This document shows, in pieces, positions 8,945-17,216 of a DNA stretch of 64,000 nucleotides. The translations under genes and the position numbers were made by a program. This stretch comes from an uncultured Chloroflexota bacterium (GTDB taxonomy: Bacteria; Chloroflexota; Anaerolineae; Anaerolineales; Anaerolineaceae). Each line of letters begins with the position of its first letter. The stretch's first letter is position 1. The notes beneath the pieces are model-generated. The model did not search any database, was not told the DNA's origin, and saw nothing but the letters and a program-made list of their open reading frames with translations. The stretch lies in contig CADACE010000003.1 of assembly GCA_902786265.1 (NCBI GenBank), positions 1-64,000 of the forward strand. The letters run 5' to 3'.

Positions 8945-9914
8945 AGATAATAGAAAAAAAGGCTGCCCGAATTCTGAATGTGAAAGAAATACAAGACATT
9001 ATCTGTACAAGGCCACAGATTCTTATTGCACAATCTGCGGTACACAGCTTGTCTTTGTATGCCCCAAGTGCTACCGAAAACTCGATGACCAGGGTCCGAA
9101 GCATGTAATATGCAGTTCATGTGAAGCGGAAAGAGAAGACAGAAAGAATGATTTTTCCAAACAGATGAAAAGCATTGGTTCTGCAATTGGGAAAGGGGCA
9201 AAATCTCTTGGCGGCGCATTCAGCTCCGGAGCACACGCAATTAAGGAAACTGCTGGCAATATCAAGGAAGACATTGAAGAAATCAGGAAAAATGAAAAAA
9301 TTACGCTGACGCTTCCAGACGAATATATAAGGATAAATCTAAATTTTCATAAAGAATTAAACATTCCCAAAACTGCGGCATCCTATTCTCAGAGAACTGA
9401 CAGTATGAAAGCGCTTCTGCTTTTGTATGAGATTTCAGAAGAGATTGCGATGGCCTTTGACGATGATCAATCGATCATTGACAATTTACATGAAACTATG
9501 GACGAAAATACCGGTATTATCGAAGTAGGCAGCGGAACTACAGGCTCCGGGAATCCATTTTCATATGACATTATCAAACATCCTAATAACCCGGACAGCA
9601 AAACCGCTTCAGGCAACGAGTATACGGTCAATTTCAACTGCAGAATTTCCGGTCATATCATGTTTTTAAACGGGTCATTTGCTGAAGCAGGAATGACAGG
9701 AGCAAGGGACAGCTCGATATATATGGTTTACTGCAGACAAAATGAAATTGAAGTCGGCAATTTTGATGGATGGATGTCGGATCCTTACGATGAAACATAT
9801 AAAAAAGGATTTCTCATGAATTATTCTGAGAAGAAAGAATTTGATACCATGTTCCCTGACCATCCGCTCTCAAAGGCAAGAGAATTAATCCGGTTTGTTA
9901 TTGAAAATAATTAG
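8937..9914 (+). CDS. Zinc-ribbon protein with Gly-rich helix, second gene of a pair
   Basis: A 325-residue protein in three parts. Residues 8-62 contain four Cys pairs (CPNSEC, CTIC, CPKC, CSSC), probably two treble-clef zinc ribbons. Residues 75-105 form a glycine/alanine-rich amphipathic stretch (SIGSAIGKGAKSLGGAF) that could associate with membranes. The rest is an alpha/beta domain I do not recognise. The start has GAGGGTGA at good spacing. Co-translated with the helical protein upstream; no known toxin or enzyme motif is visible. Confidence 0.6.
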   Translation: MAKDNRKKGCPNSECERNTRHYLYKATDSYCTICGTQLVFVCPKCYRKLDDQGPKHVICSSCEAEREDRKNDFSKQMKSIGSAIGKGAKSLGGAFSSGAHAIKETAGNIKEDIEEIRKNEKITLTLPDEYIRINLNFHKELNIPKTAASYSQRTDSMKALLLLYEISEEIAMAFDDDQSIIDNLHETMDENTGIIEVGSGTTGSGNPFSYDIIKHPNNPDSKTASGNEYTVNFNCRISGHIMFLNGSFAEAGMTGARDSSIYMVYCRQNEIEVGNFDGWMSDPYDETYKKGFLMNYSEKKEFDTMFPDHPLSKARELIRFVIENN

Positions 9915-9939
9915 TCAAAGATTTTTTCATGTTTAATCA

Positions 9940-9973
9940 AAAACTGCCGCCTTTATTATCAGACGGCAGTTTT
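9940..9973. terminator. Bidirectional terminator
   Basis: AAAACTGCCG and CGGCAGTTTT arms around a 14-base loop, 25 bases after the stop at 9914 and directly after the minus-strand pilin gene ending at 9976, serving both convergent transcripts. Confidence 0.88.
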
Positions 9974-9975
9974 CT

Positions 9976-10140
9976 TTATGAGTAATGGTTTGAAATCGAC
10001 AATGTGTGCGCCCGCACTGTATCGCGTATTGCAAAGAAGAAAATCCCGGCGATTACAAGCGCACCGATACTGATGAGCAGGTACTCGATCGAACCCTGCC
10101 CTGAATCGTCACCAAGTATTCCCTTGCGAATTACCTCCAT
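9976..10140 (-). CDS. Flp/class-III-signal prepilin 2
   Basis: A 54-residue prepilin below the usual size cut-off of gene finders. After a short charged leader (MEVIRKGILGDDSG) comes QGSIEYLLISIG, the type IV/Flp prepilin motif with Gly at -1 and Glu at +5, then one hydrophobic helix and a short polar tail. It is the second gene of a minus-strand pair with the very similar prepilin at 10203-10376 and lies next to the TadE/TadG genes, so it is probably a structural or minor subunit of the pilus built by tadZABC. The prepilin peptidase is outside the window. Confidence 0.85.
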   Translation of the reverse strand: MEVIRKGILGDDSGQGSIEYLLISIGALVIAGIFFFAIRDTVRAHTLSISNHYS

Positions 10141-10158
10141 GGATTATCCCGCTTTCAC

Positions 10159-10188
10159 AGGCGGGGAGTTTTTGCATGCTCCCCGCCT
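10159..10188. other. Perfect GC-rich hairpin between the two prepilin genes
   Basis: AGGCGGGGAG (10159-10168) pairs perfectly with CTCCCCGCCT (10179-10188) around a 10-base loop. No T-tract follows on the minus strand, so it is more likely a processing or mRNA-stability element giving unequal amounts of the two pilins than a full terminator (inference). Confidence 0.65.
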
Positions 10189-10202
10189 CATGCATGCCTT
10201 CT

Positions 10203-10376
10203 TTAGGAAGGCCATGCGCTGTTCAGGTCGCCCTGGTGCCCCTGGACCACGTTTTTGATCAGGGTGAAAACAAGGAACCCGAGTACGACAGCCGCAACCG
10301 CAAGGATCATGTATTCAATAGATCCCTGACCATCCTGGTCGCCGAGCATTCCGTCACGACAAATTTTTTCGAGCAT
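10203..10376 (-). CDS. Flp/class-III-signal prepilin 1
   Basis: A 57-residue prepilin too short for ordinary gene calling. Leader MLEKICRDGMLGDQDG, then QGSIEYMILAVAA with cleavage expected after the Gly and Glu at +5, one hydrophobic helix, and a short hydrophilic tail. The second ATG (10376) is used; one at 10382 in frame is also possible, both behind AAAGGA. As promoter-proximal gene it is the likely major pilin. It diverges from the TadE genes with about 110 bases between. Confidence 0.87.
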   Translation of the reverse strand: MLEKICRDGMLGDQDGQGSIEYMILAVAAVVLGFLVFTLIKNVVQGHQGDLNSAWPS

Positions 10377-10428
10377 AAGCATTCATTCCTTTCTGCGCAG
10401 AAATCAGGCTTTTCTGCCTTTTCGGAAC

Positions 10429-10440
10429 AGTATACAAAAC
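10429..10440 (-). promoter_or_regulatory. T-tract/TATACT promoter element of the prepilin operon
   Basis: On the minus strand the sequence reads AGTTTTG-TATACT, with the TATACT box about 53 bases upstream of the first prepilin start. It belongs to the same T-tract + G + TATNNT family seen before many T4SS-island genes. No TTGACA-like -35 box is found at 17 bases. A mirrored TTTG-TAAACT at 10446-10455 may serve the divergent tadE operon. Confidence 0.5.
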
Positions 10441-10487
10441 TTCACTTTGTAAACTTCTCGCAAAACAGAAAAAGAAAGGAACCGGAA

Positions 10488-10907
10488 ATGAAACGGAACA
10501 AAAAGAAATTCAAAGGGCAGGCCTCCATTGAGTTTATGGCACTCTTCCCGATGTTCATCCTGCTGGTACTGGTGCTTATCTCCCTTGCTCTCCAGTGGCA
10601 CGCATTTCATGTTACAGCCCAGGGAGCGCTGGAATCCGCAAGCGGAGGACTGAAAAAGGGCGTCGCGGCGGCATCAGCGGAAGCTCCGTACGCGGATATT
10701 GAAGTCCATAAGACTGGAGACGCGAGGCCCGGAAAAAACGTGATCGAATCGGCTTTTTCGAAGTTCATCGGATTCACTTCCAGCGGTACGGCGGTGCAGC
10801 TGATCTCCAACCCGGCAAAGATCGATCTCGGGAATCCCTCAACAAAGGGGTATGTACAGGCACCGGGGAACTGGGAGTTTATCCCCTGCGACTCGGCCTG
10901 CAAGTAA
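10488..10907 (+). CDS. TadE-like pseudopilin 1
   Basis: A 139-residue TadE-family protein. The KGQASIEFMALFPMFILL stretch at residues 9-26 is the TadE signature: Gly-Gln cleavage-like site, Glu at +5, then a long hydrophobic helix. The remainder is a soluble extracytoplasmic domain. The start at 10488 has AAAGGA at good spacing and removes an unlikely upstream extension that would antisense the prepilin gene. First of three consecutive minor-pilin-like genes. Confidence 0.82.
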   Translation: MKRNKKKFKGQASIEFMALFPMFILLVLVLISLALQWHAFHVTAQGALESASGGLKKGVAAASAEAPYADIEVHKTGDARPGKNVIESAFSKFIGFTSSGTAVQLISNPAKIDLGNPSTKGYVQAPGNWEFIPCDSACK

Positions 10908-10918
10908 GGAGAAACTTA

Positions 10919-11341
10919 ATGAAAAGAAAAATGAAAGCGCAGGGCTCCATTGAGCTGATGATCATCGCACCCGTGATGATCTTCTTCATCTATGTCCTCT
11001 ACCTGAACGGCGTCAGGCTGCATGCAGTACTTACCGCGGCCAATACCAACTACTCGGACGGCATCGCGATCATCCGTTCCCAGACCGATCCGGATGTGGA
11101 TATCAACGCCTCCAACTATGTACTGAGCCGGAACAACAGCGCGGCGACGCAGACGGAAAGCTCACTGGGGGTTGCACTCGGCATCGCGGATAAGACATGG
11201 GAGAAGGGATGGGGCGGCCATCTCCTGACGAATCAGGTGGATCCTCACAATTCCCGCTGGACGAATCTGGGAGATATGGATTCGCTGAAATACACCGTCG
11301 CCTATCCTGTATCTCCGTTCATCTCCGTATTTGTGAAATAA
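10919..11341 (+). CDS. TadE-like pseudopilin 2
   Basis: A 140-residue paralogue of the preceding TadE-like protein, with KAQGSIELMIIAPVMIFFIY at residues 6-25 (Glu at +5) followed by one membrane helix and a soluble domain. AAGGAGA lies at ideal distance upstream, 11 bases after the previous stop. In Tad systems TadE, TadF and TadG are processed pseudopilins that act in initiation or anchoring of the fibre. Confidence 0.8.
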   Translation: MKRKMKAQGSIELMIIAPVMIFFIYVLYLNGVRLHAVLTAANTNYSDGIAIIRSQTDPDVDINASNYVLSRNNSAATQTESSLGVALGIADKTWEKGWGGHLLTNQVDPHNSRWTNLGDMDSLKYTVAYPVSPFISVFVK

Positions 11342-11355
11342 AGAAAGGCGGACAA

Positions 11356-11832
11356 ATGAAAAAACATATAAAAGGCCAGTTTTACCTGGCGTTCCTGACA
11401 ATGGCTGTTCCCGTGTTCCTCCTGATGATGGTCGTTGTCGTGGATTTCGGGAACTTCCTGACAATGCGCAGCATGGTCAGATCACTCGCTGATTCTTCAG
11501 CGCTTGCGGCTGCCGGCGCAGTCGATATGGGCGGGAAGGACGGATCAAGCGGCGGGACGGAAAAAGGCAGCAATTACACACTGAATGCCCGCTGGGCAAG
11601 AGCCCGCGCCGAAGAAGTTTTCCGGGAAACAGTCAACGGAAACCAGCCGAAATATATGAGCGCCGGAAGGACCGATTTTACGCTTAGCGTTTCCTTATCC
11701 GGGAAAAGAGCGACCGCGACCGTTACCGGCACATACCGTCCGCTGTGGGCAAATCTCCTTGGCGCCAATCCGCTTCAGACAACGGCTACATCGACAGCTG
11801 AAGCCGCGACAGGCATTGGTGGACCGGTTTAG
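11356..11832 (+). CDS. TadG-like pilus assembly protein (short)
   Basis: A 158-residue protein beginning MKKHIKGQFYLAFLTMAVPV with a long hydrophobic helix and then SLADSSALAAAGAVD, the hallmark of TadG/TadE-like N-terminal domains. It lacks the VWA domain of full TadG. AAAGGCGG lies upstream. Last gene of the tadE-tadE-tadG run; the secreted protein that follows has its own promoter. Confidence 0.75.
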   Translation: MKKHIKGQFYLAFLTMAVPVFLLMMVVVVDFGNFLTMRSMVRSLADSSALAAAGAVDMGGKDGSSGGTEKGSNYTLNARWARARAEEVFRETVNGNQPKYMSAGRTDFTLSVSLSGKRATATVTGTYRPLWANLLGANPLQTTATSTAEAATGIGGPV

Positions 11833-11847
11833 AAAAAAACAAAACCG

Positions 11848-11876
11848 GTTTCAAATTCCTGCTGATACAGTATTCT
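11848..11876 (+). promoter_or_regulatory. GTTTCA-N17-TATTCT promoter
   Basis: GTTTCA at 11848-11853 and TATTCT at 11871-11876 are 17 bases apart, with the start codon 28 bases further on. The same hexamer-17-hexamer pattern is found at 21899, 43955 and 51177. Confidence 0.55.
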
Positions 11877-11904
11877 CAAATCAGCAAAAGATAAAGGAGG
11901 AAAC

Positions 11905-13407
11905 ATGAAAAAAATTGCTTATCTGTTTGTAATGTCAGTCTTTTTGCTTTTCAGTTCATCCGCTTATTCCGAAGACGGCTATTTTGACTGCGGTTCCGAT
12001 ACCAGTGAATTCAGCGGGAAGACCTTTGAAAACCTTGTTATTGATCTGCAGGGCTGCAAAACAGCACCTGTCTTTGATGGCCTTACGGTAACGGGATCTT
12101 TGCAGATGACCGCAAATGCTTCTGTACAATTCAGCAACAGCAGCATTAACAGGCTGTTGACTGATTGTTCTGATGCAGAAGGATGCGGGATCGGTCTGGA
12201 TGAAACCACATCCATTGACATTCTGGAACTGTATCCGGGCGTGAAATCCGCCGGAACAATCACTGTAAACGGAACAGCCGGAAAAGATACGCTGCCGGCA
12301 TTCTACAGCTCCGGATACCTGTGCGAAGGACAGCAGGAATTCTCCTTGTATGACGGAGCGGAGAGCGAGCTCGATTTCCGGCTGAAGGATCTGGATGTGT
12401 TTTCAGATATGGGATATATCGGAGAAACGGTCATTTATGCGGCCGAAAATGCAACCGTCACTTTCGATAACGTGTGGTTGCACCGGGTTAAGATCTTGTA
12501 TGAAGGAAATAAGGATCCGGATCATTTCAGGATCAATACAAAGGGAATGACCTATATCGACCTGCTGGACAGCGGAATTTCATTTGAGATGCATAACCTG
12601 AACGGCAGACATTTTTCAGGCGAAATCCCGTTATGCTCGCCCATTGCGTCGGACTACATGCGGATCGGGCTCATGCTGCTGCATTCAGACCGTGACCTTA
12701 CAGTTTCCATGGACAACCAGTATGCCGACAGTCTGGTCTTTTTCGGCGGAGGTTGTGAGAACTCGACGCTTATCCTGACGGATCTGAACGATTCCAGTGA
12801 GGTTTCCGTGATCGGCCGCGCACAGATCTATGACGCAAACGCGGAATTCTATGTAAAGAAGATCCCGTATTCGGAATTCCTGGTCGCTCCGGACGGCTTT
12901 TCCATGGACAGTTTCTACGGGTATTTTGATTCGGTAAGAGATGCCCTTATGGACCACTGCGCTGACTATCCGGATATGGTCGATCAGCCCGGAATGTGCT
13001 GGGATATCTCAGCCCTTCCCGAATCCTCCTCGGAATACTGGACCCGTATGGAATCCGCGAAGGTTTGGAGCAGGCTTTCCGGCTATGTCCATATTCCGGC
13101 GAAGGAAACCGGTGACACTGCAAGACCGTACGCGTACACAATAAGTGAACCGGACATCCCGTACTTCTACACCAGAGCCGCCTTCATCGATACGGTAAAA
13201 TACTCATCCGCTTACAGCGTTCCGGAAAACAGCGTTCCGTCCTATATTACCGGGAAAAGCTGGTCAAGTCTGAATCCGACCCTGAACGCAGACAAGACTG
13301 TCGGGATCACATGGAACGGAGGATGTTCCTATAACCATGACATGACGGTCGGCGGGATCGTTTATCGGAACTGTCTCGAAAACCTTCCATTCGATCCGGA
13401 CCAATAA
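11905..13407 (+). CDS. Large secreted protein of the Tad region
   Basis: A 500-residue exported protein with a signal peptide (hydrophobic residues 4-20, cut expected after SSSAYS-E) and an AGGAGG ribosome binding site. The mature part is acidic, carries about ten Cys and has repeating short beta-type segments (SLQMTANASVQFSNSS, TITVNGTAG) that suggest a beta-helix or beta-sandwich surface protein. No enzymatic motif is seen. Its position behind the TadE/TadG genes suggests a pilus-associated adhesin or surface protein, which is inference only. Confidence 0.6.
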   Translation: MKKIAYLFVMSVFLLFSSSAYSEDGYFDCGSDTSEFSGKTFENLVIDLQGCKTAPVFDGLTVTGSLQMTANASVQFSNSSINRLLTDCSDAEGCGIGLDETTSIDILELYPGVKSAGTITVNGTAGKDTLPAFYSSGYLCEGQQEFSLYDGAESELDFRLKDLDVFSDMGYIGETVIYAAENATVTFDNVWLHRVKILYEGNKDPDHFRINTKGMTYIDLLDSGISFEMHNLNGRHFSGEIPLCSPIASDYMRIGLMLLHSDRDLTVSMDNQYADSLVFFGGGCENSTLILTDLNDSSEVSVIGRAQIYDANAEFYVKKIPYSEFLVAPDGFSMDSFYGYFDSVRDALMDHCADYPDMVDQPGMCWDISALPESSSEYWTRMESAKVWSRLSGYVHIPAKETGDTARPYAYTISEPDIPYFYTRAAFIDTVKYSSAYSVPENSVPSYITGKSWSSLNPTLNADKTVGITWNGGCSYNHDMTVGGIVYRNCLENLPFDPDQ

Positions 13408-13486
13408 TTCAACCGAACCTCAAAATAATCGGACTTCTCATTTACTGGTTTTCTCTCAACCGGAACCAATTTGCCTGAAATAAACA

Positions 13487-13522
13487 AACTCCCGGTCTCC
13501 ACAAAAATCATGACCGGGAGTT
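13487..13522. terminator. Bidirectional terminator
   Basis: AACTCCCGGTC (13487-13497) pairs perfectly with GACCGGGAGTT (13512-13522), separating the convergent genes at 11905-13407 and 13542-14384. Confidence 0.88.
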
Positions 13523-13541
13523 CGCTTCAATATAAGTTTGC

Positions 13542-14384
13542 TTAGATGATTTTTCTCAGGGCTTCTGCCAGAGGTGTGAGAGGATGTCCCAATACCTTCA
13601 CAAATGTAACCGAAGAGGAGTCATCTTCACCATTATTCCCTGCAGCTGCATAATCCTGATAAGCTGTACCGAGCATCAGTCCCAAATTGTCAATGCCGCT
13701 TCCAGCCATCAGATGGCTAAATTCATCTCTGTCAACAGCCATGATCTCAATCTTCTTGTCTGTCAGAGTCTGTGCGGCTTCTCCAATCTCTTTATAGGAA
13801 ACCGGATCACCGGCCAGCTCAAGAACCTCATCATATCCGTTACCTGTAATGACCCGTGCACCTGCTTCCGCCAATTCTGATTTTAACGCCCATGAAACTT
13901 TGGCTTCTCCTGCATAATAAGGAAACCTGCCGGTTTTCAAAGCTGTCTCCGCAAGAGGCGCGGCCATTTCCAGATACCAGCAGTTTCTCAGAAAAGAATG
14001 AGGGATTCCGGTCTTCTGTATAATGGCTTCTGTCTGCAGGTGGTTGATTTCCAGTCCGAACTTTGCGTACTGCGGATCATGCAGACTGGTATATGCAATG
14101 AATGATATACCTGCCTCACCGGCAGCTTCCACAACATTTTTCTGAAGATCATGCACCGGAACAGAAACAAAAAGAAGCCTGTCGATACCTGCAAATGCAC
14201 TGATCAGCGATGATTTGTCAGCATAATCGCCAATTCTTGCATGGATGCCCTTTGACTCCAAAACCGCCGCATCTTCAGCGTTGCGGACAAGGCCGTATAC
14301 CTCAGACTCCGGAGCGAATTTCTTTACGTAATCAACTGCATAATGACCGTAGCCGCCTGCAGCGCCTGTGACCATAATGTTCAT
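13542..14384 (-). CDS. NmrA/QorB-like NAD(P)-binding oxidoreductase
   Basis: A 280-residue atypical short-chain dehydrogenase. The Rossmann dinucleotide site is at the N-terminus (MVTGAAGGYGHYAVDYV), as in NmrA and QOR2. RIGDYADKSSL and RLLFVSVP are typical of the family. It is the second gene behind a flavodoxin-like gene with an 18-base gap and is divergent from a TetR regulator, the usual set-up of an electrophile- or quinone-responsive redox cassette. The substrate is unknown. Confidence 0.8.
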   Translation of the reverse strand: MNIMVTGAAGGYGHYAVDYVKKFAPESEVYGLVRNAEDAAVLESKGIHARIGDYADKSSLISAFAGIDRLLFVSVPVHDLQKNVVEAAGEAGISFIAYTSLHDPQYAKFGLEINHLQTEAIIQKTGIPHSFLRNCWYLEMAAPLAETALKTGRFPYYAGEAKVSWALKSELAEAGARVITGNGYDEVLELAGDPVSYKEIGEAAQTLTDKKIEIMAVDRDEFSHLMAGSGIDNLGLMLGTAYQDYAAAGNNGEDDSSSVTFVKVLGHPLTPLAEALRKII

Positions 14385-14401
14385 AGTTTATATTCCTTTT
14401 T

Positions 14402-14908
14402 TCAATTGATTGAAGCGCCGATTTTTCGGGCTTCATCCTCTTTTTCGGATCCGAGAACTGTTCCCCAGTTCTTCCAATTCATCATATTAATAAAAATCCC
14501 ATAGAAGTCAAGTGCCTGCTGATAGAAATCTCCCCTTGCCGTCATGAGAAGGGCTGTTTCACGGTTGAATCCGCCCCATCCCAGTTTATTGAACTCGGCA
14601 TAAAGGCGATCGACAGTGATTTTCAGCTGTCCTGTTATTGTTCCCCAGTACATCGGAGATGCAAATACGATCACATCGCACCATTCTACAGCCTCATTCA
14701 CCTTCGACATGTCATCTTTCTGAACACACTGACCGCCGTTTTTGCTGCATGCTTCACAGGCAAGACATCCACCGATCTTCATCCCCTGAAGATACAGCTC
14801 CTTCACTTCATTTCCTGAACTTTCAGCACCTTCAGTAAACGCTTTCACAAGAGCTGCTGTCTTACCATTCTTTCTAGGTGACCCATTCAAAATCAGTATT
14901 TTCTTCAT
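14402..14908 (-). CDS. Flavodoxin-fold NADPH-dependent FMN reductase-like protein
   Basis: A 168-residue flavoprotein. MKKILILNGSPRKNGKTAALV is the FMN phosphate-binding loop of the FMN-reductase/iron-sulfur-flavoprotein group. A Cys-rich segment (GGCLACEACSKNGGQC) follows near residues 47-62, which can hold an Fe-S cluster. FASPMYWGTITGQLK is the conserved flavin isoalloxazine loop. GGAGAGG supports the start at 14908. First gene of the operon with the NmrA-like oxidoreductase. Confidence 0.82.
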   Translation of the reverse strand: MKKILILNGSPRKNGKTAALVKAFTEGAESSGNEVKELYLQGMKIGGCLACEACSKNGGQCVQKDDMSKVNEAVEWCDVIVFASPMYWGTITGQLKITVDRLYAEFNKLGWGGFNRETALLMTARGDFYQQALDFYGIFINMMNWKNWGTVLGSEKEDEARKIGASIN

Positions 14909-14939
14909 TTTTTTCCTCTCCTTGATCAATGCTCAAAGT

Positions 14940-14968
14940 ATAATATCTCTTCAATAATTTGTCTTCAA
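14940..14968 (-). promoter_or_regulatory. Promoter of the flavodoxin/NmrA operon
   Basis: On the minus strand TTGAAG (14968-14963) and TATTAT (14945-14940) are 17 bases apart, about 32 bases upstream of the start at 14908, in the space shared with the divergent tetR-like gene. Confidence 0.6.
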
Positions 14969-15034
14969 ACATATTGATGATTTCATTTATAATTTTTATA
15001 GTTTTATAATTTCATAAGATTTATTATCAGGATT

Positions 15035-15637
15035 ATGAATATGCAAATGAAAGACAGAACGAAAGTTATGTTCGCCGTTGCGCTTGAAGAATTGTTGGAA
15101 GAAATGCCGCTTGAAAAAGTTCGTGTGGCCAGGCTTTGTGAACGATGCGGAGCGGCAGCGCCAACTTTTTATTATTATTTTCACGATAAATATGAACTTG
15201 TAGCCTGGATGTTTCTTCAGGATTTCGCAGGAGAGTTTGGAAATAAGGAACCGGGGTATACCGCGGGAGGACTTAACCAGGTAACAATACGGATGGCAAA
15301 ACGCAGAAATTTCTACAAAAAGGCTTTTAATGATCACGGACAGAACTCAATTACCGAATACTGGATCGCCTTTAATATGCAGATTTCCCGGGATGCAGTT
15401 CTGTTCCATACCGGAAAAGAATTATCAAAAGATCAGGAATATGCAATCAAATACCATATTTACGGTATTCTGGGGATGTTCAGGGAATGGCTTTACACAG
15501 ATAATATGACTACAGAATACATGACCGCTTTTCTTTATCAACGTACGCCGGATTTTCTGAAAGAAGCATTTTCTGTCTTTCCGTTTTCAACTGATAATAT
15601 TCTCAGCAGGGCCGGAAAAAACACTAAAAAATCATAA
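15035..15637 (+). CDS. TetR/AcrR-family regulator
   Basis: A 200-residue regulator with the TetR-type N-terminal HTH: EEMPLEKVRVARLCERCGAA followed by PTFYYYFHDKYELVAWMF, the classic recognition helix and YYYF-K signature. The C-terminal ligand domain is helical and variable. It is divergent from the flavodoxin/NmrA operon with a 126-base AT-rich intergenic region, so it probably represses that operon and itself. Confidence 0.85.
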   Translation: MNMQMKDRTKVMFAVALEELLEEMPLEKVRVARLCERCGAAAPTFYYYFHDKYELVAWMFLQDFAGEFGNKEPGYTAGGLNQVTIRMAKRRNFYKKAFNDHGQNSITEYWIAFNMQISRDAVLFHTGKELSKDQEYAIKYHIYGILGMFREWLYTDNMTTEYMTAFLYQRTPDFLKEAFSVFPFSTDNILSRAGKNTKKS

Positions 15638-15701
15638 CTGAAACGTAATAACGGTTTCCCCTGAAAAGTGTTTGGCCGTCCATATCATGGTTGTTTCATT
15701 T

Positions 15702-15737
15702 TGCCTCGAAGAATAACTCGGGGCATTTTTGTATCCT
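15702..15737 (+). promoter_or_regulatory. Terminator fused to a TATCCT promoter element
   Basis: A hairpin (TGCCTCGA 15702-15709 with TCGGGGCA 15718-15725, one G-T pair) is followed by TTTTT, then G and TATCCT at 15732-15737. The hairpin can end tetR transcription and the TATCCT can begin transcription of the secreted Cys-rich gene whose start is 40 bases on. The same T-tract + G + TATNNT layout recurs through the island. Confidence 0.55.
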
Positions 15738-15776
15738 TCCCGGATGAAAGATATTTGCGTGAAGGGAGAAACCATC

Positions 15777-17204
15777 ATGAGATATAAGCTTACCGTTTTA
15801 CTGTCAGCCATGCTGGCCGTTTTCATCATTTTCACCGGGATCTCAGCGCAGGGGACCGAGGTGCCTGAAGGAAGCGTTCCGTATGAACACCAGTCGCCGG
15901 AATGGCTCCGTGCCAGGAATACCTGCCTGACCCGGGCGGATGTGGTTGTCTGCAAGAAATGCGTGGACGACGACAAATGCGGCATTCCGGATATGCTCGG
16001 CGTGGACGGAGCAACGCACTACAGGAAACTGACCAGCGGGTGTCCCTGCGAAGGCATGACGGTCGAGGATTCCGGATGCACAAAGAAGATCACCTGCCAT
16101 TTCGGGGATGACCTGGACTCCACCGTTTCGGTCACCTTCCCCTGTCCGATCGTCTACGATCCCGAACCGAAATATCCGCTGGTAAAGATGCTCACGGGCA
16201 TCCTCATCGAATGGAAGCAGGGAAGCGTCGAGGTCAGCGGAAGCGTTCCTGGAACGCTGACCTACAAGGCTCCGCTTGGGAAGAACGCGCCTACAGTGGT
16301 CGGAGCGGAGATTATTGAAGGACTTTCCTTTGAGATCACGATATCCTCCGTATATGTCGGCAGCATCTGGGATGAATCCGCTGCCAACGCCATCACAAAC
16401 GGGAAGGACGCCCTTGACCGGGTCAATACGGCCTATAAGCTGCTCGGCGGGAACAGCAATGTGCTCATGGTTACGCCGAAGGATATCTACAATTCCTATA
16501 AATCCAATGGCCGGCTGACCCAGGCATACAAGGTGCTGGAAAACCGTAACTTCGGGGAAAGGCCGTGGCCGACCTACGATGAATTCATCAAGGGACAGTG
16601 CAAAAAAGCCCGGAACTACGGGGAATGCGTCGCCCAGCTGAGAGCGGCGGGCGAAGGACATAAAAACGCGTCTTCAGGCGATCACGTTTACTGGGGCAAT
16701 GCCCAGACAACGCTCGTCGGACTGTATTCGGAAGTATCCAGCCACAGCTGCCACGGTTCATCAGTCATCGGGGACAACGGGGAACCCGCATTCGGGATCC
16801 TGATCAAATCCACCTGGTGCTTTTACGCGCACGCCAGTTTCAGTGAAGCCTGGCTCTGGAACGCCACGGTAGGCAAAGATGAAGTCGGCCAGTGCTGCGA
16901 AGACGGATCCGTTGTGAAGCGCAACTGTTCCACCTGCGGCGGCGGGTGCGACATCGGCGAGGACGGGCAGGAATACTGTTCCGAGCCGTACGAATGCGGC
17001 TGCGAGCGCTACTGCATCGTTCATGAGTATGCCTGGGCGACTTACGAGTGGGAGGAAATGAATGCGCTGGGACATGAATCCACCGGCGACTGCGGGACCT
17101 GCTATGACTTCTACAACTGGTACGATGGGGACGGGAACCTGCATTTCGGGGATGTATCCAGGATCTCTTTCTACCAGTCACAGCCGCTGCTTGTGCAGCC
17201 GTAA
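15777..17204 (+). CDS. Large secreted Cys-rich protein
   Basis: A 475-residue exported protein with a signal peptide (hydrophobic residues 5-20, cut near ISAQG). It has roughly 30 Cys. The N-terminal block holds CKKCVDDDKCG and CPCEG motifs. A middle helical domain of about 200 residues is followed by a C-terminal Cys cluster (CCEDGSVVKRNCSTCGGGC) and a YECGCERYC segment. I recognise no family. The first T4SS-island gene, co-directional with the pilin-like genes; likely a disulfide-stabilised surface component. GAAGGGAGA supports the start. Confidence 0.65.
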   Translation: MRYKLTVLLSAMLAVFIIFTGISAQGTEVPEGSVPYEHQSPEWLRARNTCLTRADVVVCKKCVDDDKCGIPDMLGVDGATHYRKLTSGCPCEGMTVEDSGCTKKITCHFGDDLDSTVSVTFPCPIVYDPEPKYPLVKMLTGILIEWKQGSVEVSGSVPGTLTYKAPLGKNAPTVVGAEIIEGLSFEITISSVYVGSIWDESAANAITNGKDALDRVNTAYKLLGGNSNVLMVTPKDIYNSYKSNGRLTQAYKVLENRNFGERPWPTYDEFIKGQCKKARNYGECVAQLRAAGEGHKNASSGDHVYWGNAQTTLVGLYSEVSSHSCHGSSVIGDNGEPAFGILIKSTWCFYAHASFSEAWLWNATVGKDEVGQCCEDGSVVKRNCSTCGGGCDIGEDGQEYCSEPYECGCERYCIVHEYAWATYEWEEMNALGHESTGDCGTCYDFYNWYDGDGNLHFGDVSRISFYQSQPLLVQP

Positions 17205-17216
17205 GGAAATCCTGCC

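Noticed and set aside
10176..10487. Plus-strand extension of the TadE reading upstream of 10488
   Set aside because: It is the antisense of the prepilin gene; ribosome binding site and TadE start motif fit 10488.
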